Source: Saprospiraceae bacterium (GTDB lineage: Bacteria; Bacteroidota; Bacteroidia; Chitinophagales; Saprospiraceae). From it: DNA of 64,000 nucleotides. The translations under genes were made by a program, and so were the position numbers. The notes under the pieces are model-generated. The model was not told the DNA's origin. It ran no database searches and worked only from the letters and a program-made list of their open reading frames with translations. Position 1 is the first letter of the stretch, and each line of letters opens with the position of its first letter. Of this stretch, positions 17,426-25,659 are shown one piece after another. The stretch spans positions 1-64,000 of the forward strand of contig JAIPBL010000016.1 of the NCBI GenBank assembly GCA_021739645.1. The letters are read 5' to 3'.

Positions 17426-17466
17426 GTACAGCCATATTCTGAGTGCAGAATATGGCTGTACTTTTT
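17426..17466 (+). terminator. Strong rho-independent terminator
   Basis: Perfect 16-bp stem (GTACAGCCATATTCTG and its complement) with a 4-nt loop AGTG, followed by TTTTT. It ends the H1-like transcript and isolates the SusC gene downstream. Confidence 0.8.
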
Positions 17467-17754
17467 AGGCACATATAAGCGTATAAAGACTTGCCGAGTT
17501 GCTTTGCAAACCTGACGGAAACCCCAGTTTTTTCAGTGATTTTTACTTTGTTTTAACATGAAATATAGTTGCCAGTCCAACTTGACCAAATACATTCACA
17601 CAAACTTCATCAATACTTAAATCCAGTATAACCGCCCCTAAATTTTCTCGTCCAACCTTTGCGCCGTCGGTAAAATCGCCGACAAAAAAAAGCCGGTAAC
17701 AGCCCCAAGCTGCCCCGGCTAATAGGAATTTGTTTAATTAAAACTCACAAATTT
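17467..17754 (+). promoter_or_regulatory. SusC leader region with two hairpins
   Basis: Upstream region of susC copy 1, with no gene. Two hairpins lie close to the start: GTCGG/CCGAC at 17666-17682 followed by an A-run, and AGCCGG/CCGGCT with inner CAGC/GCTG at 17691-17720. They would sit in the 5' untranslated RNA. No clear -7 box was found. Confidence 0.4.
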
Positions 17755-20700
17755 ATGAAACGAGCAAGACTTGCGCTGAGCCAAAAGGCTTGGCGGGTGG
17801 CTATTGTCTTTTTATTGACAATTGGTGCCTGCACCACCGGGCTTTTTGCACAAAAGACCGTGAAAGGCATCGTGAAAGACGCCAAAACCAACGAACCCGT
17901 GGCGGGCGCTACGGTCATGGTGAAGGGAACTTCCACGGGCACAATTTCGGAAGCTGACGGCAGCTTCGAGCTGCGGGTGGCCGATGCGAACGCCCCGCTG
18001 GTCATTTCCTACATCGGCTACGACGGGCAGGAGGTGGTCTTTGCGGAGCAAAACTTCGTGAACATCCTGCTGGCGGAAAACTCGCAACAACTGAGCGAAG
18101 TCGTCGTGACGGCACTCGGCATCACCAAGGAAAAAGCCCGGGTCGGCTACGCCGTTCAGGACGTGAAGGGCGCTGATTTAATCAAAGCCAGAGAGCCGAA
18201 CCCCATCAACTCGCTCACGGGGCGGGTGGCCGGACTCACCGTCGGCTCTTCCGCTGAACTCCTCGGCGGCCCGTCGGTGCTGCTGCGGGGCGACAAACCG
18301 CTCTACGTGGTGGACGGTGTGCCCATCCAATCTGACACTTGGAACATCAACCCGGACGACATCGAGACCATCACGGTGCTGAAGGGCCCAAACGCCTCGG
18401 CGCTCTACGGCAGCCGGGGGCAATATGGGGCTATTCAGATTTCAACGAAACGGGGAACGAAGGACAAGCGTGGTTTCACGGTGGAATTCAACAATACCAC
18501 CATGATTGAGTCGGGCTTTTTGACCATCCCGAAAGTGCAGAACGACTACGGCCCCGGCGACCACGGCCGCTACGCCTACGCCGATGGCAAGGGCGGCGGT
18601 TTGTACGATTCGGATTACGACGTTTGGGGACCGAAATTTGAGGGCCAGTTGATCCCGCAGTACGATGGCGAGTACACGCCGGACCAGACCTACACGACGA
18701 CCTTTCCAAGTGGGACGACGTTCACGGGCAATTACAAACCAACGCCTTTCACGGCACGTGGCAAGGACAACCTCCAGCGTTTCCTGCGCCCCGGTTTGTT
18801 GCAGAGCACCAACGTGGCGGTCAGCGCCTCCGGCGAAAACTACGACCTCCGTTTTTCTGGCACCTATAATTACCAGCAGGGCATCGTGCCGAACACGCAA
18901 TTGAACAGCGGCAATTTCAATATGTCGATGGGCTATAATTTCAACAAAAAGCTCCGTTTTGAAAGCGCCATCAACTACAACCGCCAGTTCACCGACAATA
19001 TCCCCGAGGTGCAGTACGGCCCGAACTCCCTGATTTACAACATCATCATCTGGGGCGGTTCGGACTGGGACATTGACGACATGGAGGACTATTGGGAGGA
19101 AGGAAAAGAGGGCCTCCAGCAGAAATATGCCGAGCATACCCGCTACAACAACCCGTGGTTCATGGCCAACGAATGGCTGCGTGGCCACCAAAAAACGGAT
19201 GTGTACGGCTACGGCGCTTTGACCTACAGTTTCACCGACCACTTGAACCTGATGGCCCGCACGCAGATCACGACCTACGATATTTTTAGGAGCGAAAAAT
19301 TCCCTTACTCCGGCACGGTGTACGGCCGGGAACAGGCCAAGGGCGACTACCGGGAAGACCGCCGGAACCTGTTTGAGAACAACACGGACCTGAGCCTGAA
19401 CTTCGACAAAAGCATCAGTCCCCGCTTCGACATCACGGCTTCCGTGGCGGGGAATATCCGCTCGTTTTCCTACAATTCCAGCTACGCCAGCACCGACTAT
19501 CTGAACGTGCCGGGCTGGTACAACCTGAACAACTCCCTGTTTACCCGCCAAGTGTTCAACTACAATTCCGACATGCGGGTGCTGAGTGCCTACAGCTTCG
19601 TGGACTTGACCTACAACCGCGCCATCACCCTCTCGCTGACGGGCCGCTGGGACAAGCATTCCACCCTGCCGACTTCCGGCAACAGTTATTTCTACCCTTC
19701 CGCCAGCTTGAGCCTACAGCTTTCGGAAATGGTGAAACTTCCTGATTTCATTACTTTCATGAAACTGCGTGGCAGCTACGCTTACGTGGGTTCTGGCCTT
19801 ACCCGCTCGACCATCCCGGCGGCTTACCTTGTGGCTGGTCGTGACATCCTCGATTACGGCAGCGACTACTACACGCCCTACGACGGCCCGAACTACATCA
19901 ACTCCAGCGGCTACAATATCGGCTTCCCGTACAACAACCAGCCGAGCGCCTACTCGCCCACGACCATCGTGAACCCGAACCTGGAGCCTTCTTTTGCAAC
20001 GGCTTTCGAGACGGGCATTGACATGAAGTTCTTCAACAACCGCGTGGCACTTGACCTGACCTACTTCAACGCCACCGACGGCCCGAACGTGTTCAACCTG
20101 CCGCTTTCCGAGGCCACAGGTTACGGCGCAGCCGTGGAAAACGGCATCAAGACCCGCAAAAAAGGATACGAAGTGGTGCTTGGAATCCGCCCCGTGAGGA
20201 CGCCCGATTTCAACTGGCAGGTGGACTTCAACTGGAGCACTTGGCGGGAGACGTTGGATGAAATCTACCCCGGCGTGGAGAAGCTCGGCCAGTTCCTCGA
20301 AGTGGGCGACCGCATTGACTCCTACTACGCTGGCGAGTTCGTGAAATCGCCAACCGGCGAGAACATCATCGACGGCAGTGGCCGCCCGTTCCGCAATCCA
20401 ATTCCTCAGTTCCTCGGCTACACCAACCCAGACTGGACCTGGGGCGTTCGCAACACGTTGAGCTACAAGAACCTCGGCTTCGGCTTCCAGTTCGACGGCG
20501 CGGTGGGCGGCAACATCGTCAACTACATCCAGCGACAGACCTTCCGGGGTGGCCGCCACGAGGAGACGGTGCTGAACAACATCAAAGACGCCAACGGCCT
20601 TGGCATGGGCGATGCTCGCTATCAGGATTACCTCGGCAACAAAACTTGGGTGGCCGAAGGCGTGGTCATTTCCAACGGCGTGGCACCGGAGTACGACGTG

Positions 20701-21063
20701 GACGGCAACATCACCAACTACGCAGAGATGGAGTTTGCCAAAAACACGCAAACCACTTATCTCCAGGATTACATCAGCCGCTACTACTCCAACGAGGAGG
20801 CCAACTTGATGAGCCGCACCTTCGCCAAGCTGCGGGAGGTGACCATCACGTACAATTTCCCTGCGGAAAAATTCAAGGGCAGGGTGATACAAGGCGCCAG
20901 CGTGAGCCTCGTGGGCAGGAACCTGCTCTATTTTGCGGAAGAGAAAAACGTGGACGTGGAGCAGTTCACGGGCACGACCGACCCGAACTCGGTGCAGGGC
21001 TACTCTAGCTTGCAGTCGCCAACGCTGCGGCGGTTTGGGGTGAATTTGAACTTTACATTTTGA
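17755..21063 (+). CDS. SusC/RagA-family TonB-dependent outer-membrane transporter (copy 1)
   Basis: A 1102-residue SusC-like transporter. The signal peptide ends near GLFAQ (about residue 33). A carboxypeptidase-like domain follows (TVKGIVKDAKTNEPVAGATVMVKGTSTG), then the TonB plug (SEVVVTALGITKEK ... PLYVVDGVPI, DDIETITVLKGPNASALYGSRG) and a beta-barrel ending in Phe (LNFTF). It imports oligomeric nutrients across the outer membrane with its SusD partner. SusD follows, but 698 bp away, with a minus-strand four-helix-bundle gene between them. No glycoside hydrolase is adjacent, so the substrate is unknown. Confidence 0.95.
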   Translation: MKRARLALSQKAWRVAIVFLLTIGACTTGLFAQKTVKGIVKDAKTNEPVAGATVMVKGTSTGTISEADGSFELRVADANAPLVISYIGYDGQEVVFAEQNFVNILLAENSQQLSEVVVTALGITKEKARVGYAVQDVKGADLIKAREPNPINSLTGRVAGLTVGSSAELLGGPSVLLRGDKPLYVVDGVPIQSDTWNINPDDIETITVLKGPNASALYGSRGQYGAIQISTKRGTKDKRGFTVEFNNTTMIESGFLTIPKVQNDYGPGDHGRYAYADGKGGGLYDSDYDVWGPKFEGQLIPQYDGEYTPDQTYTTTFPSGTTFTGNYKPTPFTARGKDNLQRFLRPGLLQSTNVAVSASGENYDLRFSGTYNYQQGIVPNTQLNSGNFNMSMGYNFNKKLRFESAINYNRQFTDNIPEVQYGPNSLIYNIIIWGGSDWDIDDMEDYWEEGKEGLQQKYAEHTRYNNPWFMANEWLRGHQKTDVYGYGALTYSFTDHLNLMARTQITTYDIFRSEKFPYSGTVYGREQAKGDYREDRRNLFENNTDLSLNFDKSISPRFDITASVAGNIRSFSYNSSYASTDYLNVPGWYNLNNSLFTRQVFNYNSDMRVLSAYSFVDLTYNRAITLSLTGRWDKHSTLPTSGNSYFYPSASLSLQLSEMVKLPDFITFMKLRGSYAYVGSGLTRSTIPAAYLVAGRDILDYGSDYYTPYDGPNYINSSGYNIGFPYNNQPSAYSPTTIVNPNLEPSFATAFETGIDMKFFNNRVALDLTYFNATDGPNVFNLPLSEATGYGAAVENGIKTRKKGYEVVLGIRPVRTPDFNWQVDFNWSTWRETLDEIYPGVEKLGQFLEVGDRIDSYYAGEFVKSPTGENIIDGSGRPFRNPIPQFLGYTNPDWTWGVRNTLSYKNLGFGFQFDGAVGGNIVNYIQRQTFRGGRHEETVLNNIKDANGLGMGDARYQDYLGNKTWVAEGVVISNGVAPEYDVDGNITNYAEMEFAKNTQTTYLQDYISRYYSNEEANLMSRTFAKLREVTITYNFPAEKFKGRVIQGASVSLVGRNLLYFAEEKNVDVEQFTGTTDPNSVQGYSSLQSPTLRRFGVNLNFTF

Positions 21064-21080
21064 TGAGTGCGCCTGGATGG

Positions 21081-21126
21081 TTTTTGATTGACGATTGATG
21101 ATTACATGATTGATGATTGTTGATGG
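21081..21126 (-). repeat. 46-bp dispersed repeat, copy A (inverted)
   Basis: Runs TTTTTGATTGACGATTGATG... to GTTGATGG. Its reverse complement matches copies B (21205-21250) and C (21708-21755) with only a few mismatches. Together with B it can form a very large hairpin just past the susC stop. Confidence 0.7.
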
Positions 21127-21204
21127 AATGGATGATTTAGGATTTATGATGGGCGATTTGCGATAAGCACACATCAACCATAAAAAATCGAACTTCTTAC
21201 ATCA

Positions 21205-21250
21205 CATCAACAATCATCAATCATGTAATCTATTAATCGTCAATCAAAAA
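21205..21250 (+). repeat. 46-bp dispersed repeat, copy B
   Basis: Begins CATCAACAATCATCAATCAT and ends CGTCAATCAAAAA. It directly abuts the stop of the four-helix-bundle gene at 21252 and is in direct orientation with copy C on the other side of that gene. Confidence 0.7.
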
Positions 21251-21251
21251 C

Positions 21252-21626
21252 TCACTTGTTTCCATGTCCGCTGGCCGTTTTGGTACTGGCAACAAACATG
21301 GAAATGAGTTCATTATTTTCGGCCATAAGTGGGGCCAATTTGCCTTTTGGAAACCAAGTCCGTTTATCAATCAATTTGAGGCAAATGAGGGTTTCCCGAA
21401 GTTCTTTGAGACAAATTTTCATTTTATGGATAAAATCCTCCCGTGATTCAGCGGCTTGAGCTTCCCCATAATTCAAGGCAGGTGAAGTTCCTGAACGCAG
21501 CAATTGACCGCCGAGGTGCTTCGCTGCTGGTGTTTTTGGCAATGACTCAACAGCATCAATAATTCGGGAAGCAAACTCGATAAGTCGGTCTTCGACCTCC
21601 TGTGGAGTGGTTTTTTTCTTTTCCAT
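21252..21626 (-). CDS. Four-helix-bundle protein (23S rRNA IVS-type)
   Basis: A 124-residue all-helical protein of the four-helix-bundle family first seen in 23S rRNA intervening sequences: EDRLIEFASRIIDAVESLPKT, GGQLLRSGTSPALNYGEAQAAESREDFIHKM, KELRETLICLKLI. The conserved R-SGTS-x-NY-EA segment is clear. Function unknown. It is encoded antisense between susC and susD and lies between direct copies of a 46-bp repeat, so it looks inserted. The start at 21626 (MEKKKTT) was chosen over 21683, which adds an unrelated N-terminus. Confidence 0.85.
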   Translation of the reverse strand: MEKKKTTPQEVEDRLIEFASRIIDAVESLPKTPAAKHLGGQLLRSGTSPALNYGEAQAAESREDFIHKMKICLKELRETLICLKLIDKRTWFPKGKLAPLMAENNELISMFVASTKTASGHGNK

Positions 21627-21707
21627 GATGGTAGTTTTCTCGATTAATTTCAAATGAGCTGCCGCAAAACGGCCATCAAACATAAAACATCCAAGCCATT
21701 TTCCATT

Positions 21708-21755
21708 CCATCAACAATCATGTATTCATGTAATCATCAATCGTCAATCAAAAAA
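21708..21755 (+). repeat. 46-bp dispersed repeat, copy C (susD leader)
   Basis: Begins CCATCAACAATCATGTATTC and ends CGTCAATCAAAAAA, 6 bp before the susD ATG. A diverged copy occupies the same place before ilvD (63661-63716). Confidence 0.7.
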
Positions 21756-21761
21756 GAAAAA

Positions 21762-23243
21762 ATGAAAAATCTAAAATACCTTCTCATCATCACGGTCCTC
21801 GCCTTCGCAGGTTGCGAAAAATCCTTCGAGGACCTGCAAGTCAACCCCAATCAGCCAGCGTCGGCACCACCGTCGCTGATTTTTCAGGGCGTACTGAACG
21901 ACATGTTCGACAACTGCTGGAACGACAACATTGTGATGCGTTACAGCCAATTTCACCTTTGCAACTTCAACTACTACGGCAACAACGAGTACAATTGGAC
22001 GACCTCCAACTTCGATTTTTACACCCTCAACAACGTGGTGAAGATGGAGGAAGAAGCGGAAAAACTCGCCGGGCCAGACAACCCGTACGCCGCATTGGGC
22101 AAGTTCTTCCGGGCCTATTTTTCCATCCGCATGTCCTTGAAATTCGGGGACATCCCGTTCTCCGAGGCATTGCAGGGATTGGAGAACACGACGCCGACCT
22201 ACGATACGCAAAAGGCTGTTTTTGTCGCTTCGCTCAATATGTTGGAAGAAGCCAATGACCTGCTCGCTGCCAATATTGCGAAGAGCGACAATTCGCTGCA
22301 AGGCGATATTTACCTCGGCAACGACCTCGTGCAATGGCAAAAAGTCGTGAACACCTACAAGTTGCGGGTGCTCATCCACCTGAGCAACCACGCCGATGAC
22401 AGCGACCTGAACGTGAAGGGCCGTTTCGCCGAAGTACTGAACAACCCGGCCAAATACCCGATCATGGAGAGCCTCACCGACAACATGGCCTATACCTACA
22501 ACAGCTCGACAAACACTTACCCGACCAATCCGGGCAACGTTGGCTTCGACACGAAACGCTACAACCACAGCGACACCTACCTCGGCACACTGGTGGATTT
22601 GAAAGACCCCCGCACCTTCGTCGTGGCCGACCCCGCCGAAGCTAAAATTGCGCAGGGCCTGACCGCCGCCGATTTTGAAGCCTACGTGGGCGCACCCGCT
22701 GGCGAGGGCCTCGACGATATGACTTTCAAAATGGGCAACGGCGATTACAGCGCCATCAACCAGTCCCGTTACTACAGCACATTTGCGGGGCCAGAGCCTT
22801 GCATCCAGATTGGCTACGCCGAGCTTTGTTTTAATATCGCCGAGGCCATCAACCGCGGTTGGGTGACGGGCGATGCGGGTGACTGGTACGAAAAAGGCAT
22901 CACTGCCAGCATGAACTTCTACGGCATCACCGATGTGGCGGCTTATTTGGCGCAGCCCGAAGTCGCCTACGCTGGCAACACCACTGATGGTTTGGAGCAA
23001 ATCCTGTTGCAGAAGTACCTGGCCTTCTTTCAGAACAGCGGCTGGGAAGCATTTTACAACCACCGGCGCACGGGCGTGCCTGCCTTCCATGTCGGCGATG
23101 GCACGGGCAACGGCGAACGCATCCCAAAGCGCTTCCAGTACCCAGCCTCCGAACGCAACACGAACACGATTAACTACGATGAAGCAGTGACGAGGCAGTA
23201 TGGCGATGACGACATAAATATGGCGATGTGGTTGTTGAAGTAA
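21762..23243 (+). CDS. SusD/RagB-like nutrient-binding lipoprotein (copy 1)
   Basis: A 493-residue surface lipoprotein; the signal ends VLAFAGC (Cys18), followed by EKSFEDLQVNPNQP, typical of the SusD-like 2 subfamily. Helical repeat segments (RAYFSIRMSLKFGDIPFSEAL, QWQKVVNTYKLRVLIHLSN) resemble the SusD TPR core. It forms the lid of the SusC transporter at 17755. The upstream in-frame ATG at 21654 lies within the repeat and gives no signal peptide, so 21762 was chosen. Confidence 0.92.
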   Translation: MKNLKYLLIITVLAFAGCEKSFEDLQVNPNQPASAPPSLIFQGVLNDMFDNCWNDNIVMRYSQFHLCNFNYYGNNEYNWTTSNFDFYTLNNVVKMEEEAEKLAGPDNPYAALGKFFRAYFSIRMSLKFGDIPFSEALQGLENTTPTYDTQKAVFVASLNMLEEANDLLAANIAKSDNSLQGDIYLGNDLVQWQKVVNTYKLRVLIHLSNHADDSDLNVKGRFAEVLNNPAKYPIMESLTDNMAYTYNSSTNTYPTNPGNVGFDTKRYNHSDTYLGTLVDLKDPRTFVVADPAEAKIAQGLTAADFEAYVGAPAGEGLDDMTFKMGNGDYSAINQSRYYSTFAGPEPCIQIGYAELCFNIAEAINRGWVTGDAGDWYEKGITASMNFYGITDVAAYLAQPEVAYAGNTTDGLEQILLQKYLAFFQNSGWEAFYNHRRTGVPAFHVGDGTGNGERIPKRFQYPASERNTNTINYDEAVTRQYGDDDINMAMWLLK

Positions 23244-23273
23244 TTTTGAGCTTGTTGGAATCAAAAAAAAAAA

Positions 23274-23306
23274 AGCCTGCCCGGGTTGTTCCAGGCAGGC
23301 TTTTTC
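23274..23306 (+). terminator. Rho-independent terminator after susD copy 1
   Basis: Arms AGCCTGCC and GGCAGGCT around a 12-nt loop, preceded by an A-run and followed by TTTTTC, 30 bp past the susD stop. Confidence 0.85.
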
Positions 23307-23322
23307 TTAGCAGCAGTTGGGG

Positions 23323-23595
23323 TTATCGGGCAGTGGACAGCGGCACTTTACCTGCTGCTTTTTTCATCGGCACGTTTCTTTTGTTGCTTTTTATTTCCGA
23401 CAAATGGAAGTTGTACTTTCTCATCATCTTCACCAATTCAAGATAATGTTTTTGCCTCAAATATTGATATTGTTTAAGCATGGCATCGTCTGGTGAATGC
23501 TTTTCGTGAAAGGCAATCATTTTGTCCAATCCTTCAATTTGTTCCAAAATATCGGCAACCCGAATATGGAGGCCAATGGCTTCATTGTGTATCAT
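23323..23595 (-). CDS. Small helical partner of the nucleotidyltransferase-fold gene
   Basis: A 90-residue, mainly helical protein (IGLHIRVADILEQIEGLDKMIAFHEKH, MLKQYQYLRQKHYLELVKMMRKY) with a basic tail. I do not recognise a family. It starts 2 bp after the stop of the upstream nucleotidyltransferase-like gene, so the two are co-translated. Size, charge and coupling resemble one partner of a toxin-antitoxin pair, but no HEPN RX4-6H motif is present, so that role is speculative. ATG 23595 is preferred over a TTG two codons upstream. Confidence 0.6.
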   Translation of the reverse strand: MIHNEAIGLHIRVADILEQIEGLDKMIAFHEKHSPDDAMLKQYQYLRQKHYLELVKMMRKYNFHLSEIKSNKRNVPMKKAAGKVPLSTAR

Positions 23596-23597
23596 TT

Positions 23598-24083
23598 TCA
23601 AAAAATTAGTTCGATAAATCCTTTCGGATAACGTTTTTGCGCTCGGTTAAATTTGGTCTTGCTGAACTGTTGCTGCCAATAGGCCATGTCCGACCTTGTT
23701 GCTTCATAATATTTATGGTTAGCCGGGTAAGCCTTGATGGTGTAGGCATCCACGCCATAATTTTTTTCAGCGCCTTTCATCGTAAACTTCGCTTCAATCT
23801 CCTTTTTCAATTTTTCATAAACCTCAAAAGGTATAAAAGTTACGATGTCAATATCCCTTGGGTTCAGCTTTTTGGTCACAAAACTCCCATTTACCCATTG
23901 CCTAAAATTAGGCAGTATTTCTTGTCGAAGGTCAGCATTGTAGCGCTGGTAGTTCTCAAATATAGGTTTCCGGGCTGTAGAACCAAGCACCCCAGAAACA
24001 AAGGTTTCTTCGAACAACCCAAAGTCGGCAGAAATAACTCCGTATGGAGACAAGAATCCCTTTTCATCGAACTCAAGGTCCAT
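23598..24083 (-). CDS. Nucleotidyltransferase-fold protein (DUF6932-like)
   Basis: A 161-residue protein whose core reads WVNGSFVTKKLNPRDIDIVTFI. Gly66-Ser67 followed by Asp77-x-Asp79 is the minimal nucleotidyltransferase motif (GS...DxD), with a third acidic position not obvious. The opening DLEFDEKGFLSPYGVI and the LFEETFV segment match the DUF6932 type as I remember it. It is probably a cytosolic NTase or a degenerate relative. It is translationally linked to the small helical gene downstream; the pair sits alone between terminators and the phosphonate cluster. Confidence 0.65.
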   Translation of the reverse strand: MDLEFDEKGFLSPYGVISADFGLFEETFVSGVLGSTARKPIFENYQRYNADLRQEILPNFRQWVNGSFVTKKLNPRDIDIVTFIPFEVYEKLKKEIEAKFTMKGAEKNYGVDAYTIKAYPANHKYYEATRSDMAYWQQQFSKTKFNRAQKRYPKGFIELIF

Positions 24084-24338
24084 AGAAGTTGGCAGTTTTG
24101 TTTGTGAAATACAAAACTAACGAACATTTGGCATACCTCCAACTGGGTCTGACATAGGAGTTTTCTCACCTCCACTATAAAACTTAACCCCACTTTCACA
24201 TTGAATTTATAGTCCTGCATGACCTTCGTGCTGTGAATAAATCAATATCAAATGGTTAACCGCCACATAAAACGCAGACCGCAGGCCGCCCCGAAAATGC
24301 TGGTGTTCCAGCGGAATGCAGCAAGCTTCCCTATCGTC

Positions 24339-24941
24339 ATGCCGATTAGAAAAAGTCCTGAACAAGCCACCGAAGAAATTTTCGACATCCTCACCCGCCG
24401 GGGCCAAGAAGCCTACTTCGGCGAGCCAGTCAGCCAGATAGAACACGCCTGCCAGTCGGCACGGATGGCCGAGGCAGAGGGCTGCGACGAGGAGGTCATT
24501 CTCGCCGCCCTTTTCCACGACATTGGCCACCTGTGCGCACTACCAAATGAAGACGAAATGCCCGGCCTCGGCATCCTGCGCCACGAACAGGTGGGCGGCA
24601 ACTTCCTGAGCAAGCTCGGCTTCTCGGAGAAGGTCTGCCGCCTCGTGGAGGGGCACGTGCAGGCCAAGCGCTACCTCACTTTCAAAAACCAGCAGTATTT
24701 CGAGAAGCTTTCCGAGGCTAGCCGCCAGACCCTAAGCTGGCAAGGCGGCAAGATGGACGCTGATGAAGCAGCCGCCTTCGAGGCACATTTCCTATTTGAA
24801 CTGATGATGAAAATGCGCCAGTGGGACGAGGCAGCGAAGGAGGTAGAACAGCCACTGCCCGACCTCGAAAAGTACCGCCAGATGTGCCTGCGACACCTGC
24901 GGCGCCACTCGGGCATGTACCTGCTGCACGCTGCAGCCTGA
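24339..24941 (+). CDS. phnZ: PhnZ-like HD-domain phosphonate oxygenase
   Basis: A 200-residue HD-domain diiron oxygenase of the TIGR03276/PhnZ group, which cleaves 2-amino-1-hydroxyethylphosphonate to glycine and phosphate. From ATG 24339, Tyr26, Glu29 (AYFGEPVSQIEH), His36, His60-Asp61 and His64 (ALFHDIGH) all fall two residues beyond their PhnZ counterparts as I recall them; HEQVGGNFL and EGHVQAKRYL supply further ligands. Cytosolic. First gene of a phosphonate cluster reading rightward. The longer frame from 24252 adds an N-terminus the family lacks. PhnY, which normally makes the substrate, is absent from the window. Confidence 0.85.
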   Translation: MPIRKSPEQATEEIFDILTRRGQEAYFGEPVSQIEHACQSARMAEAEGCDEEVILAALFHDIGHLCALPNEDEMPGLGILRHEQVGGNFLSKLGFSEKVCRLVEGHVQAKRYLTFKNQQYFEKLSEASRQTLSWQGGKMDADEAAAFEAHFLFELMMKMRQWDEAAKEVEQPLPDLEKYRQMCLRHLRRHSGMYLLHAAA

Positions 24942-24969
24942 TTTTTTTGACAAAAAAAACGATTTCACT

Positions 24970-25659
24970 ATGCCACTCCAACTCATCGTATTCGACATGG
25001 CGGGCACCACCGTCCACGACAGCGACAACGTCCACGAGTCACTCATTTTTGCCTTCGCAAAATTCGGCTACACCATCGACCGGGAAGACGCCAACAGCGT
25101 CATGGGCATTCCCAAGCCAGTCGCCATCCGGGTTTTGCTCACGCAAAAATTCCACCTCGAACCAACCGAAGAAGAAATCGAGGCCATCCATGAGGTCTTT
25201 CTGGAAAACATGCTCGACCACTACCGAACCAGCCCCGATGTGCGGCCAACCCCTTTTGCGGAGCGTACCATCCGCACCCTGAAAAAAATGGGCGCAAAAG
25301 TGGCCCTCAACACCGGCTTCACTTCCGACATCACCAACACCATCATTGACCGACTCGACTGGCAAGACATGGTGGACGCCTGGGTCAGTGCCGATGAGGT
25401 GAAACAGGGCCGCCCCCACCCCGACGCCATCCACCTGCTGATGGAAAAGTTTGGCGTCACCGACCCCGCCAACGTGGCCAAGGTCGGCGATACCCCCGCC
25501 GACCTCCAGGAGGGCACCAACGCCCGCTGCGGCTGGGTCATCGGCATCACCAGCGGCTCGCACACCCGCGAGGAGCTGCAGCCTTACCCGCACACACACC
25601 TCGTGGACGACATCTGGCAAGTAGTCCAGCTCACGGTGGACGAGTTCGCTCATGCATAG
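24970..25659 (+). CDS. PhnX-like HAD hydrolase (TIGR03351 type)
   Basis: A 229-residue haloacid-dehalogenase enzyme close to phosphonoacetaldehyde hydrolase. The N-terminal motif is DMAGTTVHD (the DxAGT variant of phosphonatases), a lysine in the cap (MGIPK, Lys49) corresponds in position to the Schiff-base lysine, and GRPHPDAIH carries Arg where typical HADs have Lys. It ends VGDTPADLQEGTNA. C-P bond cleavage of a phosphonoaldehyde is the likely reaction. It lies 28 bp after phnZ and overlaps the transporter gene by 8 bp. Confidence 0.82.
   Translation: MPLQLIVFDMAGTTVHDSDNVHESLIFAFAKFGYTIDREDANSVMGIPKPVAIRVLLTQKFHLEPTEEEIEAIHEVFLENMLDHYRTSPDVRPTPFAERTIRTLKKMGAKVALNTGFTSDITNTIIDRLDWQDMVDAWVSADEVKQGRPHPDAIHLLMEKFGVTDPANVAKVGDTPADLQEGTNARCGWVIGITSGSHTREELQPYPHTHLVDDIWQVVQLTVDEFAHA

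Noticed and set aside
18442-19659. Long antisense open frame (405 codons) under susC copy 1
   Set aside because: Composition is Val/His/Arg-rich with no domain; it mirrors the codon bias of the susC frame. The same holds for 19714-21177, 21771-23264, 14306-15259, 12298-12649-type and 38220-39233 antisense frames.
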